Shown: positions 54,683 to 64,000 of the stretch, piece by piece | How positions within the stretch are numbered: position 1 is the first letter of the stretch | Layout: each line of letters starts with the position of its first letter | Origin: Synergistes jonesii | GTDB lineage: Bacteria > Synergistota > Synergistia > Synergistales > Synergistaceae | Reading direction: 5' to 3' | Assembly (NCBI RefSeq): GCF_000712295.1 | Contig: NZ_JMKI01000036.1 | Location: forward strand, 1-64,000 | DNA length: 64,000 nt | Translations under genes and position numbers: made by a program | The notes under the pieces: generated by a model | Databases searched by the model: none | Told to the model about the DNA's origin: nothing | Seen by the model: only the letters and a program-made list of their open reading frames with translations

Positions 54683-54730
54683 GATCATGTAAGGCAAACC
54701 CTCTAAAAAAAGAGGTTAGTAATAAATATA

Positions 54731-54934
54731 ATGAAAAAAGAATTTATACCCGGTAAAGATTATAACCGGAATGAAATCATCGAATTTATTATCCAACAGG
54801 GGTGGATAATAGAATCTAAAGGCAAAACAGGACATTTGGTTTGTCGAAAAGAGGGGGAGCGTCCATTTGATTTACCGACGAACCCCAAAAAAGGAACCAA
54901 AAATAAAATATATAAGCTAATAGGTTTGAAATAG
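54731..54934 (+). CDS. hicA: HicA-family toxin (mRNA interferase)
   Basis: The 67-aa basic protein has the HicA double-stranded-RNA-binding-like fold: IIEFIIQQGWIIESKGKTGHLVC near 16-38, including the catalytic-type His, then FDLPTNPKKGTKNKIYKLIG. HicA toxins cut mRNA and are neutralised by HicB. The partner follows 51 bases later. Low GC content relative to the window supports acquisition by transfer. Confidence 0.8.
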   Translation: MKKEFIPGKDYNRNEIIEFIIQQGWIIESKGKTGHLVCRKEGERPFDLPTNPKKGTKNKIYKLIGLK

Positions 54935-54985
54935 GTATGAGGCGGCCTCCGCCGCCTCTAAAGAAAAAAGAGAAGGAATGTGAAG

Positions 54986-55423
54986 ATGAATAAAAAAGAC
55001 ATGTATGCGTTCCCGGCAGTCTTGACCATCGACCACGAGGACAACGACGCTGTGCTCGTGTCTTTCCCAGACCTTGATAATTGCTTTGCGGACGGTAATG
55101 ATTTTGCCGATGCGTTGGAAGAGGCGCGCGAGGCGTTAGGTAATGTGTTGTATTGGATGGAGAAGGACGGGCAGCCCATACCCGAGCCGTCCGACATTAG
55201 AACAATAGAAGTGCACAACGACTCTATAAAAACTTTAGTAGCTGTAGATATGATAGAGTTCCGTAGGGCATGGGATACACGCAGCGTAAATCGCACAGTA
55301 ACTCTTCCCGCATGGCTTGACGAGATGGCGAAAAAGGAACAGGTCAATTTTTCACAGGCGCTTCAGCAGGCGTTGAAGAATAAGCTTGGTATAGATCAGT
55401 CGCATACGCCCCAAATGGTATAG
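54986..55423 (+). CDS. hicB: HicB-family antitoxin
   Basis: The 145-aa protein has the HicB partial RNase-H-like fold at residues 1-75 (YAFPAVLTIDHEDNDAVLVSFPDLDNCFADG split near residue 20; ALEEAREALGNVLYWME near 44-60) and a C-terminal ribbon-helix-helix DNA-binding part (NRTVTLPAWLDEMAKKEQVN near 103-122). It binds HicA and probably represses the operon. AGAAGGA lies 8 bases before ATG 54986. A terminator follows. Confidence 0.87.
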   Translation: MNKKDMYAFPAVLTIDHEDNDAVLVSFPDLDNCFADGNDFADALEEAREALGNVLYWMEKDGQPIPEPSDIRTIEVHNDSIKTLVAVDMIEFRRAWDTRSVNRTVTLPAWLDEMAKKEQVNFSQALQQALKNKLGIDQSHTPQMV

Positions 55424-55441
55424 ACTGGCACAAATAAGCAC

Positions 55442-55466
55442 AGCCGCCCTTCGGGGCGGCTTTTTA
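55442..55466 (+). terminator. Rho-independent terminator after hicB
   Basis: A perfect 8-bp stem (AGCCGCCC 55442-55449 with GGGCGGCT 55454-55461) with a TTCG tetraloop is followed by TTTTT. Confidence 0.92.
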
Positions 55467-55614
55467 GTCCGTTTAGGCAAAGCCGCCACAGTGATAATAG
55501 TTTTCGTTTTAGGAAAGATTGGACGTGATGCCCTCCAAAAAATCTTTTTTGGCGCCTCCAGGTGCCGCTTAGAAAAGTGTAAAACTGCCCAGCGCTGTTT
55601 TGCCGATAGATTTT

Positions 55615-56127
55615 TTAGTATGCTTCCGCGGGCGCGGCCGGGAGATTTTCAAGTTTTTTGCGGCTGTCGCGGACTTTCTGCGCTTCTTTCGCCGCGTAGG
55701 CCTCCAGCTTTGTTGTCAATTCGTCGTCGGAGGCTGCGACGATGCGCGCGGCCAGCAGGCAGGCGTTTTTCATCGCGTTGAGCCCTACCGACGCGGCCGG
55801 CACTCCCGGCGGCATCTGCGCTATCGAAAGCAGCGCGTCCATGCCGTCTATCGCGCCGCCCTTTACCGGCACTCCTATCACCGGCAGCGTGGTCGCCGCC
55901 GCTACGACGCCGGGGAGCGCCGCCGAGAGTCCGGCGACTGCGACGAGCGCCTTTATGCCGCGGGCGCTGGCGCCCTTTGCGTAGTTTTCTACGTCTTTCG
56001 GCGTGCGGTGCGCCGAGGCGATTGCGACTTCAAATTCTATTCCCAGCTCTTCGAGCGTCGGCGTTCCCTTTTCAACGACGGGGATGTCGGACGCGGAGCC
56101 CATTATGATGCCGATTTTGGTGGACAT
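55615..56127 (-). CDS. purE: N5-carboxyaminoimidazole ribonucleotide mutase
   Basis: The 170-aa protein has the class I PurE signature GIIMGSASDIPVVEKG, the loop VAIASAHRTPKDVENYA near 54-70 and the Gly/Ala-rich AVAGLSAALPGVVAAATTLPVIGVPV near 84-110. It shifts the carboxyl group to give CAIR. It is the last gene of the leftward purine operon. A duplicate fragment of its 3' end lies 1.4 kb further on. No purK is in the window. Confidence 0.95.
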   Translation of the reverse strand: MSTKIGIIMGSASDIPVVEKGTPTLEELGIEFEVAIASAHRTPKDVENYAKGASARGIKALVAVAGLSAALPGVVAAATTLPVIGVPVKGGAIDGMDALLSIAQMPPGVPAASVGLNAMKNACLLAARIVAASDDELTTKLEAYAAKEAQKVRDSRKKLENLPAAPAEAY

Positions 56128-56169
56128 TTTCTTTCCTTTCTTCTGATTCGTGGTAGTGCCGCCCTGGGC

Positions 56170-56197
56170 GTCTGACGTCCCGGCCGGGACGTCAGAC
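56170..56197. repeat. 28-bp perfect palindrome between purD and purE
   Basis: GTCTGACGTCCCGG is followed immediately by its exact complement with no spacer (56170-56183 and 56184-56197). There is no T tract, so it is not a standard terminator. It may act as an RNA processing or stability element between the two genes, or as a protein-binding site. Confidence 0.8.
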
Positions 56198-56237
56198 TGA
56201 GCGGCCTTGATATACCGGGCGGTTTATGTATAGATTA

Positions 56238-57512
56238 TTATTTCTTTTTTAGCGTTTTATCTCCAATGTCGTTTCTGTAGTGGCACTTGTCGAAGTGAAT
56301 TTTTTTCACTCTCGCGTAGGCGCGCTCTCTCGCCGTCCGCAGATCGTCCGCGATGCCGACTACCGTCAGCACGCGCCCGCCGTTCGTCACTAGCTTTCCT
56401 GCGGCGTTCGTCTTTGTCCCGGCGTGATAGACGAAGCTGTTTTCCAGCTCTTCGTCCGCGCCCGTTATCTCAAAGCCTTTCTCGAAGGCGCCGGGGTAGC
56501 CGCCGGAAGCCATCACGACGCCCAAGGCCACTCGCGCGGCGCCGGGCCATTCGGCTTTCGCTAACTGCCCCTTTGCGCATGACGCGACGACTTCGCCGAA
56601 ATCTCCGCCGAACGCCGGAAGCACGACCTGAGCCTCGGGGTCGCCGAGCCTCACGTTGTATTCGAGCAGCGAAAGCGAGCCGTCTGGCTTGATCATTATG
56701 CCGGCGTAGATGACGCCGATGAAGGGGATTTTGTCTTCTTTAAGTCCTTCGACGGTCGGCGTGAGTATTTCGTCGGTGATTTTTTTAGTGAGCTCGTCGC
56801 CGACCCACGGCACCGGCGAGTAGGCGCCCATGCCGCCGGTGTTGTTTCCCCTGTCGCCGTCGAGCGCGCGCTTGTGGTCCTGGCTCGACGGGAGTATGCG
56901 CACGCAGCCGCCGTCCGTGAAGGCGAGCACGGTCATTTCCATTCCGGGAACGTAATCTTCTACGACGATCAACTTTCCAGCCGTGCCGAGCTTCTGCTCC
57001 TCAAGCATCATGCGGCAGATGGAAAGGGCTTCGTCGTACGTCTCGGGAAGGAAGGCCCCCTTGCCGGCCGCAAGGCCGTCGGCCTTTACTACGAAGGGCG
57101 CGCGGCGCTTGGAGAGCGCAGCTTCGCACTCCTCGACGTTCGTGCAGAGGTCGAAGTCGGAGGTGGGGATGTGGTGGCGCTTCATGAACTGCTTTGAGAA
57201 AGCCTTGCTTCCCTCGAGGCGCGCGCCGGAAGCGCCCGGGCCCATAACGAGAATTCCCGCGGCTCTCAGAGCGTCGGCCGTGCCGGCGACGAGCGGCGCC
57301 TCCGGTCCGACGAAGGCCAGCTCTATGCCCAGCTTTTTGCAGAGTCCGGTCATTTCAGCCGGATCGCAAGGGTCTCCCGCGTGGCACTCCGCAAGCTTAG
57401 CGATGCCCGGGTTGCCTGGGCAGCAGTGCAGCCCGCTCGTTATTTTCGATTTTGAAAAGGCGTGGACGACCGCGTGTTCTCTGCCGCCGCCGCCCAATAC
57501 CATTACTTTCAT
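56238..57512 (-). CDS. purD: Phosphoribosylamine-glycine ligase
   Basis: The 424-aa ATP-grasp enzyme starts VMVLGGGGREHAVV, has FVGPEAPLVAG near 68, KADGLAAGKGAFLP near 143 and the GDRGNNTGGMGAYSPVP segment near 225-241, then metal-binding EYNVRLGDPEAQVVLP near 285-300. It makes glycinamide ribonucleotide. It follows purH by 15 bases and precedes purE across a 110-base gap with a palindrome. Confidence 0.96.
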   Translation of the reverse strand: MKVMVLGGGGREHAVVHAFSKSKITSGLHCCPGNPGIAKLAECHAGDPCDPAEMTGLCKKLGIELAFVGPEAPLVAGTADALRAAGILVMGPGASGARLEGSKAFSKQFMKRHHIPTSDFDLCTNVEECEAALSKRRAPFVVKADGLAAGKGAFLPETYDEALSICRMMLEEQKLGTAGKLIVVEDYVPGMEMTVLAFTDGGCVRILPSSQDHKRALDGDRGNNTGGMGAYSPVPWVGDELTKKITDEILTPTVEGLKEDKIPFIGVIYAGIMIKPDGSLSLLEYNVRLGDPEAQVVLPAFGGDFGEVVASCAKGQLAKAEWPGAARVALGVVMASGGYPGAFEKGFEITGADEELENSFVYHAGTKTNAAGKLVTNGGRVLTVVGIADDLRTARERAYARVKKIHFDKCHYRNDIGDKTLKKK

Positions 57513-57527
57513 AGCCGTGCCTCCCGC

Positions 57528-59063
<1,536 letters not shown>

Positions 59064-59647
59064 TGACTTTTCCTCCCATTGATTTATTGAAACAGGATGC
59101 TCTGCGAGGAACTTTTTCAGAGTCTCCTTGTATATGACGTGTTCGACGGCGTGAATCTTCGCTTCGAGCGTTTCCAACGTGTCGTGCGGCTCGCGTTTTA
59201 CGCTGCGCTGCGCGAGTATCGGGCCGTGGTCGACCTCTTCGTCGACGAGGTGGACCGTCACTCCTGTCTCGCAGGCTCCGGCGTTCCAGGCGTCCCGAAT
59301 GCCGTGCGCGCCCGGGAAGAGGGGCAGCAGAGCCGGATGGATGTTTATTATGCGCCCCTTGAAGCGGCGCACGAATTTCGGCGAAAGCACCTTCATGAAG
59401 CCGGCGAGCACTATCCAATCGCTGTGAGTTTCCTCTATCGCTTTGGCTATCGCCTCTTCGGCGGCTTCGCGCCCCTCGCGCTTGTAGAAGAAGACGCGCG
59501 TCTGAGCGCCGAGCGCGGCGGCCGTCGCGAGCCCCTTCGCGTCCAGCCTGTCGCTGCCCACGAAGGAGACTTCCGCCGGCAGCTCTCCTGTGATCGTAGC
59601 CTTCAGAAGGGCTTCCATATTGGTGCCCGTGCCCGATATCAGTATCG

Positions 59648-59666
<19 letters not shown>
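59064..59666 (-). CDS. purN: Phosphoribosylglycinamide formyltransferase, in frame with purH
   Basis: The 201-codon region has PurN features: IAILISGTGTNMEALL at the start, the catalytic INIHPALLP (Asn108, His110), the glycine-rich turn FPGAHGIRDAW and Asp146 in VDEEVDHGPI. It formylates GAR. ATG 59666 has GAGGTG upstream and overlaps the purM end by 19 bases. There is no stop before PurH, so the natural product may be a 712-residue PurN-PurH protein. Usual PurN proteins stop at about this length. Confidence 0.9.
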
Positions 59667-60661
<995 letters not shown>

Positions 60662-60664
60662 CGC

Positions 60665-62026
60665 TTATTTCTCCTCATCTTCAAGGTATTTGCCGCTGAA
60701 GCACGCTGTGCAGAGCTTTTCCTCAGGCAGGCCGACGGCGGCGGTCAGATCTTCTTCCGACAGGTAATCGAGCGAATCCGCGCCGACCTTTCTGCACAGC
60801 TCGTCGAGCGTCATCCTTACGGCGGCGAGCGTGTTCTCCTTGCGCGTGTCTATGCCGTAGCGGCAGGGATGCAGCACCGGCGGCGAAGCTATTCTGAGGT
60901 GGACCTCCTCCGCGCCGCAGCTGCGAATCATCGATACGATGCGCTCGGCCGTCGTGCCGCGGACGATGGAGTCGTCGACGATCGCGGCCTTTTTGCCTTT
61001 GAAGAGCGCCTCGATAGGGTTGAGCTTTATCTTGACTCCGAGCTCGCGCACCTTCTGCGTCGGCTGTATGAAGGTCCTTCCGACGTAGCGGTTGCGGACG
61101 ACGGCCATCTCGAATGGCGTTTTCGACGCCTGGGCGTAGCCTATAGCGGCGATGGTGCCGCTGTCCGGCATTCCCGCGACGAGATCCGCGCCGGGACAGG
61201 GAGACTTCCGCGCAAGCCGCCGCCCCATCTCCTTTCTCGCCTCGTAGACCGACCGCCCGTCGATGATGCTGTCCGGGCGCGCGGTGTAAACATATTCGAA
61301 GGAGCAGTGCATGAGGCGCCGGCATTTTTCCTCCGGGCGCACGCGCAGGCTCTTGACGCCTTTGCCGTTGACGACGACTATCTCACCCGGCTCGACGTCG
61401 CGCAGCAGCGTTGCTCCCACTATGTCGAGCGCGCAGGACTCCGAAGCTACGTAGTAAGTGCCTTCGCGCTCGCCGAGGACGAGGGGCTTGAAGCCGTAAG
61501 GGTCGCGCGCCGCGACGAGGGAATTTTCCAGCAGCACGGCGAGCGCATAGGAGCCCTCGATCCTGCGCAGCGCGTCGACGAGCGCGTCTATCGGCTGCAT
61601 ATGGGACTTCTGCGCCATCATATGCAGTATGGCCTCTGAATTCGTCGAAGACTGGAATATCGCGCCGCGCTGTTCGAGCTGGCGCGTCAGCTCGGCGAGA
61701 TTCGTGATAAGCCCGTCGTGCGCTATGGCTATCGGGCCGCGCGCGTAATTCGCGCTGATTGGCAGTACGTTCTGAAGGCGGGAGCTCTCGAGCGGCACGT
61801 AGCGCACATGTCCTATCGCGTTGTACGCCTCCCCGTCGGCGAGCCGCTTCTGGTCTATCGCATTGTGCAGCAATCCGAGACCGCGCTTGGATGCGACGCT
61901 ACCATCCTGGATCCAGGAGATCCCGGCGGATTCCTGCCCTCTGTGCTGAAGGGCGTAAAGCCCTAGGTAGACCTCTTCGAGCACCGTTTTTTTAACGGCG
62001 CTGTACGCGCCGAAGATTCCGCTCAT
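60665..62026 (-). CDS. PurF-like paralogue with altered glutaminase site
   Basis: The 453-aa protein has both PurF domains. The phosphoribosyltransferase half looks intact: AAIVDDSIVRGTTAERIV for PRPP, RNRYVGRTFIQPTQ, and four Cys in the places of the 4Fe-4S ligands. In the glutaminase half the N-terminal nucleophile Cys is Ser (MSGIFGAY), the usual RYSTTG loop reads RYVPLESS, the AHNGN motif reads AHDGL and the Asp in the SDTE motif is Asn (TNSE). Glutamine hydrolysis is probably lost. The protein may use free ammonia, pair with the normal PurF encoded upstream, or regulate it. Confidence 0.9.
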   Translation of the reverse strand: MSGIFGAYSAVKKTVLEEVYLGLYALQHRGQESAGISWIQDGSVASKRGLGLLHNAIDQKRLADGEAYNAIGHVRYVPLESSRLQNVLPISANYARGPIAIAHDGLITNLAELTRQLEQRGAIFQSSTNSEAILHMMAQKSHMQPIDALVDALRRIEGSYALAVLLENSLVAARDPYGFKPLVLGEREGTYYVASESCALDIVGATLLRDVEPGEIVVVNGKGVKSLRVRPEEKCRRLMHCSFEYVYTARPDSIIDGRSVYEARKEMGRRLARKSPCPGADLVAGMPDSGTIAAIGYAQASKTPFEMAVVRNRYVGRTFIQPTQKVRELGVKIKLNPIEALFKGKKAAIVDDSIVRGTTAERIVSMIRSCGAEEVHLRIASPPVLHPCRYGIDTRKENTLAAVRMTLDELCRKVGADSLDYLSEEDLTAAVGLPEEKLCTACFSGKYLEDEEK

Positions 62027-62032
62027 ATCGCG

Positions 62033-62746
62033 CTATTCCGAGATCCTCTTCCAGATTTCCTCGTATGCTCCGAGTACGTCGCCCAAGTCTTTGCGGAAGC
62101 GGTCCTTGTCGAGATGGTCTCCCGTCGAGCTGTCCCAGAAGCGGCAGGTGTCGGGGGAGATCTCATCGGCGAGCATCAGATTGCCGTCGGCGTCCTTGCC
62201 GAATTCGAGCTTGAAGTCGACGAGCACCACGCTCTTCTTTGCGAAATAATCCCTGAGTATCTCGTTCACGCGGAAGGAAATTTCCTTGATCTTGTCGAGC
62301 TCTTCCTTCGTCGCCCAGCCGAAGAGCAGCGCGTGGTCCTCGATGATGAAGGGGTCGCCGAGCGCGTCGTCCTTGTAGCTCAGCTCGAAGAGCGGGCGCG
62401 GAAGCTTGATTCCTTCGGCGACGCCGAGGCGCTTGCAGAGCGAGCCCGTCGTGATGTTGCGGATGATCACTTCGAGCGGGACTATCTTGACGCGCTTGAC
62501 GAGCTGGTGGGTGTCGTCGAGCTGTTTGACGAAGTGCGACTCTACGCCGCCGTCGGCGAGGATTTTGAAAAGCTTCGACGATATGTTGTTGTTGAGCACG
62601 CCCTTGCCGCTCATCGTCGCCTTTTTCTGTCCGTTGAAGGCTGTGAAGCTGTCCTTGTACTCGACGATCACATATTTTGGGTCTTCAGTTGTGTAAAGCC
62701 TTTTCGCTTTGCCTTCATAAATAAAATCCTTCTTTGTGAGCTCCAT
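62033..62746 (-). CDS. purC: Phosphoribosylaminoimidazole-succinocarboxamide synthase
   Basis: The 237-aa SAICAR synthetase has YEGKAKRLYTTEDPKYVIVEYKDS split near residues 10-33, the loop VPLEVIIRNITTGSLCKR near 91-108, LVDFKLEFGKDADGNLMLADEISPD near 175-200 and DKDRFRKD near 215. It joins aspartate to CAIR. It lies between the two purF genes, 6 bases from the downstream one. Confidence 0.96.
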   Translation of the reverse strand: MELTKKDFIYEGKAKRLYTTEDPKYVIVEYKDSFTAFNGQKKATMSGKGVLNNNISSKLFKILADGGVESHFVKQLDDTHQLVKRVKIVPLEVIIRNITTGSLCKRLGVAEGIKLPRPLFELSYKDDALGDPFIIEDHALLFGWATKEELDKIKEISFRVNEILRDYFAKKSVVLVDFKLEFGKDADGNLMLADEISPDTCRFWDSSTGDHLDKDRFRKDLGDVLGAYEEIWKRISE

Positions 62747-62800
62747 TGCAATTCCTCCGTTATGTATTTGAAAATAATTTCCGTTTCTCTTTTGCGTCCG

Positions 62801-64000
62801 TCAGACTTCCAGCCGTCCGCCGCTTTCTTCTTCGTCGAGGTAGCCGCCGTCGAAGCAGGCGGTGCAGAGTTCCTCGCGCGGAAGTCCTATCGATTCGCAG
62901 AGCTCTTCGCAGCTGATGTAGCGCAATGTGTCCGCGCCTATCTTTACGCGCAGCTCCTCGATGTCGCTTTGAGCCGCGATCAGCTCCTCGGAGCTGGGCG
63001 TGTCTATGCCGTAGTAGCATGGATAGCGCACAGGCGGGGAGGCGATGCGCATGTGCACCTTTTTCGCGCCGGCGCCGCGTATCGTCGAGACCGTGCGCCC
63101 GGCCGTGGTGCCGCGGACGATGGAATCGTCCACGATGACGGCTTCCTTGCCGTCGAATATGCCGGGCTGCGGGTTCAGCTTGATCTTCACGCCGGCTTCG
63201 CGCACGCGCTGCGTCGGCTGTATGAAGGTCCTTCCGACGTAGCGGTTGCGGACGACGCCGGCCTCGAAGGGCACCCCCGCCTCCTGGGCGAGGCCGAGCG
63301 CCGCTAAGGTCCCGCTGTCCGGCATGCCCGCGACTATCGAATTTTGTGGGCACTTCCCGCCGCGCGCGAGACAGGCGCCGAGGTTCTTTCTCGCCGCGTA
63401 TACCGAACGCCCGTCTATCACGCTGTCCGGACGCGCGAAATAAACGTATTCGAAGGAGCAGTGGCGGAGGCGCTGCGCCGTTATCGGGAGCCTGCGCGAA
63501 ATGACGCCGCGCCTGTCGATCACGAGTATCTCTCCCGCTTCGACGTCGCGGAGGAATTCCGCGCCGATTATCTCGAAGGCGCAGGACTCCGAGGCGACGA
63601 AATAATCGTCGCCGCGCCTGCCGAGCGCAAGGGGCCTGAACCCCCACGGGTCGCGCGCCGCGATCAGACAGTCCTCAAAAAGGACCGCTATGCTGTACGC
63701 GCCTGTGATCTTCGTCAGCGCGTTTTCAAGCGCTTCGAGCTGCACGGTCGAGGGCTGGTGCGCCATCAGCTGTATTATCGTCTCCGTGTCGCAGGTCGTC
63801 TGGAATATCGCGCCCCGGTTCGCGAGATAGCTTGAAAGCGCAGTCGCGTTAGTAAGGTTGCCGTTGTGGGCTATCGCTACGGGGCCTTGCGCGTAATTGG
63901 CGCCGAGCGGCTGGCTGTTTTCCCTCTCCGTGCCGCCGGCCGTCGCGTAGCGCACATGACCTATCGCCGCGTGCGCCTCTATCTCGGCGAGCTCGTTCTG
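62801..64000 (-). CDS. purF: Amidophosphoribosyltransferase, N-terminus outside the window
   Basis: The 400 visible codons run off the right edge; the first residues, including the nucleophile Cys, are not seen. The visible glutaminase motifs are standard (HVRYATAGGTERENSQP, AHNGNLTNA, CDTETIIQL), as are the PRPP site (AVIVDDSIVRGTTAGRTV) and Cys residues for the iron-sulfur cluster (YPCYYGID, LCTACF). It makes phosphoribosylamine, the committed step of purine synthesis. It is the more normal of the two PurF proteins and lies upstream of purC in the same operon. Confidence 0.94.
   Translation of the reverse strand, partial: QNELAEIEAHAAIGHVRYATAGGTERENSQPLGANYAQGPVAIAHNGNLTNATALSSYLANRGAIFQTTCDTETIIQLMAHQPSTVQLEALENALTKITGAYSIAVLFEDCLIAARDPWGFRPLALGRRGDDYFVASESCAFEIIGAEFLRDVEAGEILVIDRRGVISRRLPITAQRLRHCSFEYVYFARPDSVIDGRSVYAARKNLGACLARGGKCPQNSIVAGMPDSGTLAALGLAQEAGVPFEAGVVRNRYVGRTFIQPTQRVREAGVKIKLNPQPGIFDGKEAVIVDDSIVRGTTAGRTVSTIRGAGAKKVHMRIASPPVRYPCYYGIDTPSSEELIAAQSDIEELRVKIGADTLRYISCEELCESIGLPREELCTACFDGGYLDEEESGGRLEV

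Larger units (their letters stand above)
54141..54730. other. Accessory junction with purE fragment and decayed coding sequence
   Basis: No intact gene until hicA. At 54223-54248 lies a 26-bp exact copy of the purE 3' end (55616-55641). It is joined through the octamer GCGGCCGG to a second purE piece (54249-54260 resembling 55801-55812), so a purE copy with an internal deletion is present. Downstream, a broken frame (about 54320-54460) reads like coding sequence (LQTELQKCQNLLTVMSKEPD) but has no start. The last 130 bases are AT-rich and hold the hicAB promoter. Confidence 0.6.

Overview
The window is a gene-dense, GC-rich bacterial chromosome segment. The gene content suggests an anaerobe: a glycyl radical enzyme with its radical-SAM activase, ferredoxin-type and iron-hydrogenase-like proteins, a TRAP transporter, and the GatCAB route to Gln-/Asn-tRNA. 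Codon usage, a DRTGG / HATPase / hydrogenase-like / DRTGG / PHP block and amino-acid-oriented genes remind me of Synergistota (Cloacibacillus or Synergistes type). That assignment is inference; no rRNA is present.

Layout. 1-0.9 kb: left-truncated IS256-type element with a frameshifted transposase. 0.9-9.1 kb: one leftward catabolic operon, dctP-dctQ-dctM / glycyl radical enzyme / activase / RpiR regulator / pyrroline-carboxylate-reductase-like protein, behind a promoter region that has been tandemly duplicated. 9.8-26 kb: mostly housekeeping: tadA, tRNA-Arg(CCG), a sodium symporter, the DRTGG-hydrogenase-like block, radA, an aminotransferase, exported SUMF1-like and flavodoxin proteins, hpf, a UvrD-type helicase, coaE, a TPP-riboswitch/thiT/thiN thiamine salvage unit, a site-2 protease and surE. 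26-31.5 kb: argG behind a T-box leader that also contains an Arg-rich upstream ORF, a LysR regulator with deoC, and a MetQ-like binding protein behind what looks like a methionine-codon attenuator. 31.6-43.3 kb: ligA-gatC-gatA-gatB, tgt-sua5, hutD-like, a thioredoxin-like protein, cysK and a methyltransferase.

43.3-54.1 kb is a surface-polysaccharide locus. A divergent, apparently leaderless XRE regulator faces rfbF-rfbG-rfbH, a ThDP enzyme, an SDR, GtrA, a GT2 glycosyltransferase and a very AT-rich YfhO-like membrane protein. The gene set predicts a CDP-3,6-dideoxyhexose, plausibly with a two-carbon branch (yersiniose-like). 54.2-55.6 kb is a small accessory patch: a duplicated purE 3' end, decayed sequence and a hicAB toxin-antitoxin pair.

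55.6-64 kb is a leftward de novo purine operon: purF (partial), purC, a second purF-like gene, purM, purN, purH, purD, purE. It has two oddities. The second PurF-like protein has lost the glutaminase nucleophile and other glutamine-site residues. PurN runs in frame into PurH with no stop codon.

Strongest candidates for undescribed biology: the unassigned glycyl radical enzyme/TRAP/reductase operon, the Met-leader attenuator of metQ, the Arg-rich ORF inside the argG T-box leader, and the tandem PurF paralogues.
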